Shown here: one piece after another, positions 21,851-32,107 of the stretch
Position numbering within the stretch: position 1 is the first letter of the stretch
Layout: each line of letters opens with the position of its first letter
Origin: Pythium myriotylum
Lineage: Eukaryota; Oomycota; Peronosporomycetes; Pythiales; Pythiaceae
DNA length: 64,000 nucleotides
Assembly: GCA_023091665.1 (NCBI GenBank)
Contig: JALJCQ010000017.1
Location: forward strand, 1,984,001-2,048,000
Direction: 5' to 3'
The notes under the pieces: generated by a model
The model's database searches: none
Told to the model about the DNA's origin: nothing
Seen by the model: the letters and a program-made list of their open reading frames with translations, nothing else
Translations under genes and position numbers: made by a program

Positions 21851-22550
21851 ACTGGTGCGTATGCCAGGAGCGGAGCCGTTAGCTGTTACGATACACGGTG
21901 AGAAGATGGAAGAGAAGGCAGAGATGCGGCAAGGTCAAGTCACAGACCCGAAGAATGTTTCGATCCGCCTCGTTGTTCAGAGCGCGGTCCATGACACAAC
22001 TCGGGTGTACCGACTGTCAGAAGCGAACGAAATCGGTCTTCGGTATCAACGACAGGTGTTGAAGATGCCGTCCGACTCAGAATGCTGGTTTTCCCTGTAT
22101 GAAATTACGAAAGTAAGGCCCACGACATTCTTTGCCGGTTCGCGATTGAAGGCGTCCACCTACGACTTCGCGACGATTGATGAAGCGATTGATTTTGTGG
22201 AGAAGATGTTGACGTCATGCGGTTACAATTTGTATCGGAGAAGCAATTACCAAGATGCAGCCTACCTGAATCCAGAACGGATGGCGCAGGACATGGGCTA
22301 CATGATGTCAGTTCTGCTTGCCGAGTATGAGTGGGAGACCAGCGTTATCCAATATCGGGAGGAGGACACAACGTTCAAACCGAAGTACATGGTCGTTGCT
22401 GACGTAGCCCACACTCCGCAGACCAAGCCTGCGAAGCCGCGCTCGATGAAACGCTTTGATGAAGAATCCAGTTCAGATGAAGAAAGCTTCGTCAACGAGG
22501 AAGAAGTGGAAGCTCACGATGAAGGCCTTTTATCGAAAGTATTGCACTGA
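21851..22550 (+). pseudogene. Element 2 Gag, N-terminal part
   Basis: From ATG 21861 the frame runs 229 codons to 22550; it is also open upstream into the LTR. The product is unlike standard gag at its N-terminus, with a globular region (VYRLSEANEIGLRYQRQVLK) and an acidic Ser-rich end. Reading changes frame near 22500 into the capsid part. The ATG lies only 10 bp after the LTR, inside the expected primer-binding site (ACTGGTGCGTATGCCAGG). Confidence 0.65.
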
Positions 22551-23181
22551 GAGCACGCCATCTACGCTCACGTACTATCGTCTAACTCAGAAGCCCGATG
22601 AATCTGCGCTGGACTACTTCTATCGCTTTAACGCAGCAGGTCTTCGCGCGCGCATGGATTTCCGTGTAGACGACGACGATGACGAAGATCGTATCCCGGT
22701 CGATTTGAAGGATCACATTCAGCAGTTCTTCGACACGCTCCATGACAAAGCTGTTCAGTCTCAATTTCGTTACAGCAAGTACAAGTCGATTGACAAGCTC
22801 GAGGAGAAGCTCGAGATGTACGAGAACTCCCAAGCGAAACCAACGCCCAAGAAGCAGGCCAAGAAGCAACCGGAAGAGAGCAATGACCCACCTCCTGCAG
22901 TCAATAAGGTCAATGCAGGTCAGAGGCAGCAAGGCTCTAATGGTGGAGGTCAGGCTCATCAGACTAGCGGAAACGGCAATGAGGTCCGCTGTGAACATTG
23001 TGGCAAGTCCGGACATACCAAGGAAAGCTGCTTTCAACTTCATGAGTGTGAGTTTTGTGGGGTGACTGGTCACACGATTCAAGTCTGCCGTGCTTTCACC
23101 GAGAAAATGAAGATGCTCAGCCCAAAGCTCAAGACCGGCGAGATTACTGTGGATGATCTCGTTCGGCAGTTAAACCGCTAG
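22456..23181 (+). pseudogene. Element 2 Gag, capsid and nucleocapsid part
   Basis: It includes a retrotransposon-gag-like helical segment (AFYRKYCTESTPSTLTYYRL, ALDYFYRFN) and two consecutive CCHC knuckles, CEHCGKSGHTKESC and CEFCGVTGHTIQVC, separated by a few residues. It ends at TAG 23179-23181. Two knuckles rather than one distinguish it from elements 1 and 3. Confidence 0.85.
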
Positions 23182-25032
23182 CCCCGCAGCACTCTGCCAG
23201 TGCTGTACGTGACGGGGACGTCGCGGCGACTTTGCATGTGAAGAAGATCCGGCGCAAATCGAAGAATTACCACAAACAAGAGGCGCCTTGCATTGATGAA
23301 GAAAGTGTTCACGAGGAAGATGGAGTGAAGAAACATGGAGAAACAAGTTATGATGACACTGTGCATGAAGAACTGAACGTGTATGAAGATACAGTCAAGG
23401 ATGTCGCGCTACCTGCGGTGTTTGAATCGGTAGTGTCGACTGTGGATGAGAAACAAAGAAGAACCAAGCGATGGAAGCTGTGTATGTGAAGATGTGTATA
23501 TGAGAGAAGCAGTTGGTGATGAAGATGAAGAGCTGCATGTGCTATTATGCCCAATTGAGCCAATTGAGGAAGGTGACGAGGGCGCTTGCGACGAAGATGC
23601 TGATGAGGAAGATATGAAGATGCCAAATGGTGCTCGAGATATATCTCTGCAAAGAAAGGTAACTCACATTCGTCTCGTTGGTGATGAACGACGAGGGTGG
23701 TGGAAGAACCACGAATTGTCAACGAACGAGAAGATACAAGCCTTCGTGCATGGTGCTGTTGAAGGACTCGAGATTCCGTTGATGCTGGATTCGGGAGCGA
23801 ACATCAGTCTGTTACACACCAACTTGGCACGTAAGTTGGGGTTGAGAGCGCGGGCATTCGAGGACTCTAGTGAATTCTTTGGCGTGAGTGAGGAACCGAT
23901 GCAAGCACACGGGAAGGTCATGGTGAAGATCCGGCTGGGAGAGTTCGTGGTGTACGAAGTCGAGATGTGGGTGGCTGAGTTTGAAGCTCACTCGTTGATT
24001 ATTCTCGGCACCGACTTCATGATGTGCGCCGGGCTGAAGATCGACTTGGGCAAGAAGCGGTGTGAAGTGCCTGACGAGAATGCGTTGCCGCTGCTGAGTT
24101 ATGATGATCTGCGCTGTGAGGCTTATGCGGCTTCGTATGACGCGGTGCGCTTGGCCGTGAGGATGCCACTCCTGCGTGGCAGCGATGTTGCTGTGCTGGT
24201 TGCTGGGGAAACCCGCCTCGAAGTGATCGGTCTGGAGTTGAGCAAGGGAGAGGCCACTAAAGAGGCGAGCACGGAGCCGAATAGAAGCGCGGTCACCGAA
24301 GTGATCAGTCTGGCGGAATGTCTCAACCATGAAGAGACCGAAGTGATCAGTCTGGTCCAGGGTAGAGCGGGAGCAACCGAAGTGAACAGTCTGGGGGATG
24401 AACGAGCGTTTTCACAGGTTTGCATGCTGGACGGACCTCACCCTGAAGATTTGGATCAGTCAAAGTTTGCAAGAGAAGACTACATCCATGAAGGGGTAGA
24501 GATGTCAGTTGAGAGCATGAAAGAGCAGCTTGCGTTGCTACCTGAGTTTGACGAAGCCCCGTCGGTGGAAGTCGACATGAGTGAAGCTAACATCGGCGAC
24601 GAGGAGACGACGGACGAGGAGATTGAAATGATCAGAGAAACGTTGGAAGCAAGGTCCGCTAGCTTTATTAGCTCCGGGAACGCTCTACCGCCGCCAGCGA
24701 AAGGGGCCGTGTGTGACGTGGACGTCGGGGACGCGAAGCCGATCGCTCAAGCCGAGAGACGAGTGCCGCCGCACCTGCTGGGAAGATTGTATGAGTTACT
24801 GCGCGGCCTTCTCCGACAAGGTTTGATAAGATATTCGAACTCACCGTGGGCATCACCGATCGTCATTGTGCTGAAGAAGAACGGGAAAGACATCTGCCTT
24901 TGCATCGACCATCGTCTGGTGAATGGACTAACGAAGCTGATGGTGTACGCGATGCCACTGATAGATGATCTGCTCGACAATTTTGAAGGGATCATGTGGT
25001 TTTGCTCCTTGGATAATGCAAGCGGATTCTGA
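23182..25032 (+). pseudogene. Element 2 acidic linker, protease and start of RT
   Basis: 23232-23489 is an acidic frame; from about 23446 another frame runs to 25032. The protease active site is LMLDSGANISLL, with LIILGTDFMM as partner strand. A long linker carries three copies of the repeated motif, read as EVISL, EVISL and EVNSL. RT begins near 24720 (HLLGRLYELLRGLLRQGLIR, PWASPIVIVLKKNGK, WFCSLDNASGF) and stops at TGA 25030-25032, at a position where a Trp (TGG) is usual in this family. Confidence 0.85.
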
Positions 25033-25455
25033 ACTGTACCTTTAACGGTCCGCGCGCGACTTGTGACTGTTTTTATATGCCCGCTCGGACACTTCGAATG
25101 GACGAGGATGCCTCAAGGGTTGAAGAATGCCCCACAGATCTACCAGCGCATGATTGATAACGCGCTGTGGAGCATGGTGAGACGACTCAGCAACCGTGAT
25201 GTGAGCTTCAAGGCTGTCGGGTGGATGGAGGACGAGTTAGATGACATGGAGGCCCAACGAGAGAAAGCACGCATCGACATTGACGTACCGCTGAAGCGAG
25301 ACGTATTTCATCGAGGTGAGCCACAGGAGTCGGATGTGCTGCCGGTGATCAAGCGCCGATCATATATCGATGATATCACCTTTGGGGCAACGACGTGGTC
25401 GGAGATGAACGTGATGCTGCAGTTCTGCTCGACGCATTTCAATACTGGGGAGTGA
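25033..25455 (+). pseudogene. Element 2 RT, palm and catalytic motif
   Basis: It continues in the same frame directly after the TGA: CPLGHFEWTRMPQGLKNAPQ, then an insertion of about 50 residues (VGWMEDELDDMEAQREKARI), then the catalytic YIDD of SYIDDITFGATTW. The frame changes near 25440 into the RT thumb. The insertion between the template-grip motif and YIDD makes this RT longer than usual. Confidence 0.85.
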
Positions 25456-27440
25456 CCGTGAGTTTGCGGAAGAGTTCGTTTGGAAAAAAGTCAGTTGAGT
25501 TCCTCCGTCACGTGGTCTCGCGAGAAGGGTTGATGAGCGCCCCAAGAAACCTCGAGTTGATCAGGCAGATGCCGTTTCCGTCGACGCAGAAAGGGTTGCA
25601 GCGATTCATCGGCAGCCTGATTTATTACCACAAGTTTATCAGCAACTTTGCGACTTATGCGGCAGTCCTGTATGAGGTCACTGACCTGAGACTGAGAGAT
25701 GGGAGCCAACTTGATCATGCAAAGAGAGCCTTCGAAGAACTGAAGATGAAGCTATGCGACCCGCCTCTTCTGCGCCATGTTGAACGCGGACGAGAGCTTG
25801 TTGTAGTGCTGTACACGAACAAGTGGGCTTTCGGAGCATCAGTTTGCCAAGAGCACGACGGGATTCTACATCCAGTCCGATTTGTGAGTAAAGTTTTCAA
25901 AGATGCAGAGACTCGATATACGCCTGCAGAACAAGAAGTGTTAGCTCTGCTGAAGACACTCCACGTCGCGAGTCACTACTTGCTCGGCCAACCGATTGTA
26001 GTGTACGCGAGATATTCTACCATGAAATGGGTCTTCACGTCGAAGAGTTTGACCGGCCGTACCATCCAGTGGGCCGCCATGTTGTCGCCATGGAACTTGA
26101 CAATTATACGAAGCGATGAGACTCCCGCCGGCTTGATGGCAGTGTTGGCAGCATCGATAACACCTGCAGAACAAATGGATGCAATACTCGAAGACATCGC
26201 GCCGATGAAGACCATTAAAGATGTACCGGTCATTCGACCCTTCCCTGATCTACGAAGAAATGCAGACGGATACGTGCTCACGTTCGATGGGGCAGTCAAG
26301 TTGAAGGATACCCGGTCTGGCACGTTTGGTATGATCCTATGGAAACTGCCTGAGTGGAAAGTGGTTGCCGCGGAATATGATGTGAAGGAAGGGCTTACCG
26401 TGAACGACAGTGAATATCACGGCCTGCTCGGCGCACTCGAACTGGCAAGGACGCGGGGTATCAAGAAGGTGCTCGTGTGTGGCGACTCCCGCCTGGTGAT
26501 CGGGCAGATAAACGGTGATCTTCGGTGCAATCAAGCGTCGCTACAAGTCTGGCTGAATCGGGCGAAAGAGCAGCTCACCTTGTTCGACAGCGTGAGTTTC
26601 ATTCATATCGCGCGTAAGTACAACAAGGCGGCAGACTTCCTCACCAGAGAGGCCATGCGATCCCAGTCGAGAGGCTCGGTCACTGATGATGCGCGCTTGC
26701 ACGACTTGGAGCTTTTGAACACTCTCCCGGAGTTGTTGTACCGCGTGGACGATGAACACGTGTGCGAAGGAAAGCCGAAGGCGGAACCGGGGGCCACTAT
26801 AATGGTAAGGCGAATTGATCAGTCTGGCCTCAAGGTCGAGCCAAATTCAGATCAACTGATCAGTCTGGAGTCGACTACCACCCGTGCAGAGCCAAGTGAA
26901 CAGTCTGGTGAAGAATCGCAGTCAACGTTGGAAGAGAAGAGCGAACTCGCGCCAGTCAGGGTGGTGAGCGGGAGCCAGGTGGCGGGATTGCATGACGGTC
27001 CAAGCTACGAAGTGTTTGCTGTCGACACCAGGAAGCGGACGAGGTCGAAGAAGGAGAGCCACACGAAGAAGCAAAAAGAAGGGTCGAACGCAGCTGACAT
27101 TGGGACATTCGAGGATGATGGATCGAAGCCGGCCAGAGAATGGACACCATTGCATGTGAGTGGGGAGATGCTAAGTCAAGCTCAGGTGGAGAGGTTCCGA
27201 CGAGTGGCGGCAGCGCAGCGCCGAGATGAATGGTGCAAGCAGGTGATCGCGTATCTCGAGGGCAATGAGGAGGAGTTTTGTTCGTCGACTGCGCTCAAGC
27301 GGGTAGCGCGGATCGCTGTTCTGTATGTGCTCGACTCAGATGGGGTGTTGTACTACTTCCCTCAAGGAGGGAAATCGGAAGCTTTGAAGATGCGATTGGT
27401 AGGACATTCTGCAGAAAGATTTATTATGTGCCTATCATGA
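25395..27440 (+). pseudogene. Element 2 RT thumb, degenerate RNase H and second RNase H
   Basis: The RT thumb (VEFLRHVVSREGLM, KGLQRFIGSLIYYHKFI) is followed by the native Ty3 RNase H. There the usual TDAS Asp is Asn (YTNKWAFG, codon 25818-25820) and the usual YTD Asp is Arg (VYARY, codon 26010-26012), so two catalytic acids are lost. From about 26270 a second RNase H of the RVT_3/archaeal-like type follows, with a full acid set: TFDGAV, NDSEYHGLLGAL, VCGDSRLVIGQI and KAADFL. A Lys-rich linker leads to the frameshift near 27425. Confidence 0.88.
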
Positions 27441-28848
27441 AGAGCTCGGGCCTGGTGCGCACCAAGGTGTGGGGCGTGTGTTCGAGCGAATGCGCCGTCT
27501 ATACTACTGGAGAGGCATGTGTGCGGATGTAGAATGGTATGTTGCCTCGTGTGAAGACTGCGCCACCGCGAAGGGCAAGCCCCGATACAAAGGTCGGTCC
27601 AGTGGCAATATTGTCGCGACCAGACCATTTCAGGTGCTCGCTATGGATTTCGCGATTCCCCTCCCCAAGACGTACAACGGAAATGAAGCCATGCTCTGTT
27701 GCATTTGCCTCTTCTCAGGTTTTGTGATTCTCATTCCGATGGCCGACACGACAGCGCAATCCGTTGCAGAGGCGTATTTGAGTGGGGTGTTCAAGCGATT
27801 TGGGGCCCAAGAAATGATTCGACACGACCGCGACCCGCGCTTCATGAGTTCTGTGTTCAAGCGATTCAACCGCATGATGAATCAGAAGCAGCGCCCGACA
27901 CTAGCTTATCGACCGCAAGCGAATGGAAAACAGGAACGTTCTGTGCAGACTGTGGTGAGGGCGATCAAATGCTACATTGCTGATGCGGAGCAGAAGGACT
28001 GGGATGAATATGTTCAGCAGCTTGAGTTGGCCCTCAACACGTCAGTGAGTCTACAGCACAGGCAGACTAGTTTCTATCTGGTGCATGGCTGGGATGCACG
28101 AACGCAACTGGAAGCAGCGATTCCCCCCAAGGATGGCACGCTTAAGGAACGAAATGCACTTGAATGGCGGCAGAAAATTGCAAAGCAGCATGAACAAGCT
28201 CAAGCGCACGCCGAATTTATTCAGCAGAAATTAATGGAAGAACGTGCGAGGAAGAACAACGAGCAGGCCGACGAGAATCTGCAGTCGACGGTGAGAACGG
28301 AGTATCAGCCAGGTGAGCTTGTGTGGCTGTATCACGTTTTGGTCAAGGAAGGGCTCGTGAGGAAGCTATCGCACCTGTGGCATGGTCCATATCAGATAGA
28401 AGAGCGTGTCAGTGAGTCGGTGTACAAGCTAAAGTTCGATCGGAGCGAGAGTCAAGTCATGCCGATGATCCATATCTCCCGGCTCAAGCCATTCGTCTCG
28501 AGGATGCGGAGGCCACGTGAAAAGATTGAGAGAATTCAAGACCTCGAGTTAGACAAAGCTCTACTGCCTGAGGATTCGTGGTACGAAGAAGGTGTTGATG
28601 ACGAATATGAAGTGGAGAGGGTGGTCGACTGCCGATATAAGAAGCGGACGAGGAACGGTAGACGAATGCGCGAGTACTTGATCAAATGGGTCGGTCACGA
28701 AAAGCCTACATGGGAGCCGGAAGAGAATCTACACTGCAACGCTCTGCTGTACGAGTTCGACGCAAGACGGACATGGGAGAACCGCAAGGAAGCCGTTCAA
28801 ACTACTCATGAGGAAGAGGTCGATGAGAGTGATTCGAGTGACGAGTAG
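27425..28848 (+). pseudogene. Element 2 integrase and chromodomain
   Basis: The HHCC zinc finger (HEELGPGAHQG ... CEDC) straddles the frameshift near 27425; from 27469 the frame is open to 28848 (459 codons). The DDE core is complete: LAMDFAIPLP, RHDRDPRFMS and NGKQERSVQ. A GPY-like module follows (HLWHGPYQIEERV) and a C-terminal chromodomain (VERVVDCRY, EYLIKWVGHEKPTWEP), then an acidic end. The domains themselves look functional. Confidence 0.9.
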
Positions 28849-29963
28849 AGAGTGACCTGGCGAAGTGATCAGTCTGGTGTGAGAAGGTGCTCGGCGAAGG
28901 GACCAAGTGAACAGTCTGGTCGGAACGAGGTCACAAGAGTGAAGGGACGAGGCTGAAGGTGCGCGGCGAGGTGATGCGGAGCGCCGCGATTGAAGGAGAG
29001 ACTCTGAAGAATGAAAGATGAAGAAGAGAAGGAGAAGAAGAAAGAGCTGAACCGAAGTACAGCTCTATAGCGACCTGACACGGATCGAATACGTGGTAAG
29101 GTCAAGTTTTGGGGTTGAAAGGTGGATCGAACCCACTGTACAGCCCTGCGATGGAATCCGGCGCCGGGGGCCCAAGTTGGCTGCGGAATGCTGAGGTGCG
29201 GACCCGAGTTGGTTGCACAAGAAATCGCGAAGTTGACATGTGATGAACAAGTTTCAAGGAGCTACGTTTTGTGGTGACCGCATTCTGCCGTGGGTATGCG
29301 GCGAATGCACCACGATTGAATATTGTATTGTTGACATGGAAGCTACAAGCCTTCGGGGGTGCCAGTGCACTGGGTTGACCGAAAGGGCTACGTCTTGACA
29401 CGGAGACTGTCCGGCGAGACGACAATTGAGGTGATGTGGCGGGCGAGGTGGCGAGTGAAGCGCATGTTCGGAATCTGGCTGTCTGATCAATTACCGGTCG
29501 AAGAACAGAAGCGAGCGCACGCACGTGTCAGCGAAAATGGTGATCTGCTGTTGAGCCTGATCAGCGAAACAGTATGGGAAGGGTAGACGTTGACCACCCC
29601 TGTCGTAGAAGGCTTAGAAGGAAATGAGAGAGTTAGGCGGACTCGGAGCGGATCGAACCCGCCGAGAGAAACGAGCGAGTTGAGATGGCTTGACGCGGAA
29701 TGAACCCGCTAAGAAGCCGCGGCGTTGTCGAACTGAAAGGCTCCTTCGAGTGGATCAGTCTTGATGCGCCGGTTGAGAAGGATGATGTGACGCAGCTGAG
29801 AGAAGAGAGAGGAAGCGTGTGTGTATGTGCAAAAAAAAGAAGTTGCAAGCGAAAATGACCTCATGGTCATCGGTGGCGCGCGTGATGCAGTGCTGTTGTG
29901 ACGGAGCGTCGATCCAAGTATGCTCGCTCTTCTTCGCGGTGCTGGAGCTTCGCAGGGGACGGC
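28849..29963 (+). other. Element 2 untranslated tail
   Basis: About 1.1 kb between the integrase stop and the 3' LTR. It carries two more motif copies (28862 and 28904). Phrases such as GGATCGAACCC resemble tRNA T-arms in reverse, but no fold closes. A weak purine tract precedes the 3' LTR. Confidence 0.6.
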
Positions 29964-30756
29964 TGTGGTATAGCGCCCCGATTCCGAGGACATGAGTTCT
30001 GCGAGCATGAGGTGACCAGTCAGGTGAAGGCGTGCACGACCAAGTCCCAAGGAAGTGATCAGTCTGGCGTACCCTTAGTACCCAAATCAAGACGAAGTGA
30101 ACAGTCTGGCGCCCAAGTCAAGATTCCGTATTCCAGATTCGGCCTTCAAGTTATCGTATTTCTCTTTATTTAGAGATCTCACATAAAAACAGTAGGAGTA
30201 GGAACCTTATATTTGACAGATTTCAGTAGGTAGGAACGGGTGCTTGCCACCCAATAACCCACGGAAAGGGGGCGATTCTCTGCCGCTAATTCCGTGGGAG
30301 TCAGTCCACAATTTTTCCTCCTTCTCGCAGAAGCCCCCTGATTCCCCCTCAACAGTAGCCCGTCAGTATCTCGAGGAAGTCACCAAAAGTTTCGAAGTGA
30401 TCAGTCTGGTCGATCGGCCGCCTGTTTTGGGTACCGTCGCGATCCGAAGTGATCAGTCTGGCCGAGGGCCGGGTGGTTTTGCCTGCGCTTCCTGCCAAGT
30501 TCCCCGTAGGAGTTCTCCAAGAGCTCCATCGTCTCCAAGCCGTTCTTTCTCGCTGTCTCTAGACTTGTGAGGGTCTAGTTGTAGTGTCGTGCCAGAGTTC
30601 CGGGTCTCCGCTTCAAAGAAGTTGTGATATCCGGGTCTGAAGCGAGTGTTCGAAGCACGCACGATCCACCCCTTTCCTGAGAATATTATTGCCGTCGGTG
30701 ACTCAAGAGCGAGCCTACGTACGTCAGGTGCCCTTTTTTTATTCTGCCACACGACA
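29964..30756 (+). repeat. 3' LTR of element 2
   Basis: 793 bp, starts TGTGGTATAGC. It carries the same four motif copies, at 30052, 30094, 30394 and 30446; the copy corresponding to 21488 here has the consensus base C where the 5' LTR has T. Confidence 0.92.
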
Positions 30757-31719
30757 TTGCCAAGGTGATGTTCCTGGTCGCAGTCGCGCGGCTCCGGGGA
30801 TAAGGGCGAGGTCTGGGACGGGAAGATCGGTTTCTGGCCGTTCAACCTAGGTCTTTCAACCTCGAGCTCACGTGACCAGATCAAGGTCTCAGCTCTGGCT
30901 CCCAGCCACCAGCTGCCACGTGGCCAATGAAAGTCGCCCTACATACGGAAACCAAGTGTAGTGGCGGCCACGACGGCAGCTGGTGGCAAGCCCGACGTGG
31001 GAAGAGCATGGAAGCAAACGCGAGCAAGAGGTCAGCGCGCGTGCCGACGGCCGGCGATGAACGCAGCGAGCGCGAGCACGTTAGCGACCTTATCGCGGCC
31101 CCTCCCCTCCAGTCACCAGACGACTGCGGAGCCTCAGTGCCCCGCAAGCTCTCTTCAGAAGTTCTTCACTCAGCACCTCCGTCGACGCAAGGCCGCGCTT
31201 TCCCCAAGCCTCAGCCCCCCCCCCCCCCCCCCCCCCCCCGAACGTGCTGCGCTTGCGAGATCGCTTCCCTTGCTTCGCCCTGAAACAGAAACCGTGCGGC
31301 GCTTGCATGAATTGTCATTGCATATTCAAAGCTATAGGCGTTCGCACAGTTGTAAACCAATAGACTCCAACTTTCATTTTCTTCTTTATCTGATCAACTC
31401 TATCATCCCGACCATCAAGCACGTCTCGCCGTCATCCAAGCTCGTGCGCATCCAGCAAGACAACGCGCGACCCCGCGTCCTCACAGATGACCCCGACGTT
31501 GCTGCGGCGTGCGCGTCCGACGGCTGGGACATGAAACTCGCTCCACAACCAGCAAACTCGCCTGACTACAACATGCTCAACCTCGGGCGGTTTACGTCCC
31601 TGCAGACGCTACAGCACCTGAAACTGGCGCACAGCATCGAGCAACTCGTTGATAACGTCCACGGCGCTTTCCGCGATCACGTATTCCACTCGTTGGATCG
31701 TGTGTTCATGACGCTCTAA
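30757..31719 (+). pseudogene. mariner-like transposase, C-terminal half
   Basis: It begins exactly at the duplicated TTGC with KVMFLVAVA and reaches DGKIGFWPF. After about 500 bp of unrelated sequence, including a run of 25 C, transposase resumes at about 31370 with INSIIPTIK, the second catalytic Asp in IQQDNARP, and SPDYNMLNLG carrying the third Asp, ending FMTL at 31719. The D-D spacing fits the DD34D mariner group. Confidence 0.85.
31215..31239 (+). repeat. Poly-C run
   Basis: 25 consecutive C inside the foreign stretch of the mariner. A run of this length is error-prone in sequencing, so its exact length is doubtful. Confidence 0.9.
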
Positions 31720-32107
31720 ACGGTGCTGGAGGCGTCCATGCGCATCAACGTTCGAAATCGCTACTTGATTCCACACACCAACAAGGCAGCTCTCGTCTAC
31801 TCGCACGGCCTTCTTTCCATTATCCATCCCGTGCAATGAGCAGGTTTACACGGTGTTAGGTTCGTTTCAGAAATAAACAAACGGCTGCAACCGAACATTA
31901 ACTGAAAGTGGCCCAATATTTCTGGATGGTTTTAGGAGGCAAAATGGCCCTTTATTTCTGGACAGAAGAAGTATTCTGTACGGTATAGAATAAAAGACAT
32001 ACGAAACAAATTAGAGAGGTTTCGAAAAAAATTCCGCACCCGCACTATATGGATGCGGGTACGGATAATCCATTTTTGGATTTTGGACGAGATCTCGAAT
32101 CCGCAAG

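Larger units (their letters stand above)
21058..30756 (+). mobile_element. Ty3/gypsy LTR retrotransposon, element 2, with two RNase H domains
   Basis: 9.7 kb. LTRs of 793 bp lie at 21058-21850 and 29964-30756. Target duplication TTGC at 21054-21057 and 30757-30760. By eye the LTRs differ at about five positions, so the insertion is recent. Order: gag with two zinc knuckles, acidic linker, protease, RT, native RNase H, a second RNase H, integrase, chromodomain. There is a TGA inside RT and frameshifts near 22500, 25440 and 27425. A second, archaeal-like RNase H has been described in oomycete Chronos-type and plant Tat elements; this is recalled, not checked. A 15-16 bp motif recurs 16 times. 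Confidence 0.92.
20222..31971 (+). mobile_element. mariner-like transposon split by element 2
   Basis: The left terminal repeat CTTCCTCTGTCCAGAAATAT at 20222 and the right one (reverse complement CTTCTTCTGTCCAGAAATAA, ending 31971) match with few differences and are flanked by TA (20220-20221 and 31972-31973). The element is interrupted by Ty3/gypsy element 2 at 21058-30756. Joined across one TTGC, the coding sequence continues NKNCIA then KVMFLVAVA, proving one disrupted gene. Without element 2 it is about 2.05 kb, some 500 bp more than usual; the extra lies at about 30850-31360. The right end also has an internal imperfect copy of its terminal repeat. Confidence 0.9.

Noticed and set aside
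29100..29170. Reverse-strand tRNA-like T-arm in the tail of element 2
   Set aside because: A 4-bp T-stem is present but no acceptor or anticodon arm can be drawn.
21146..30461. CRISPR-like array from the repeated 15-mer
   Set aside because: Irregular spacing, eukaryotic context and location within a retroelement.
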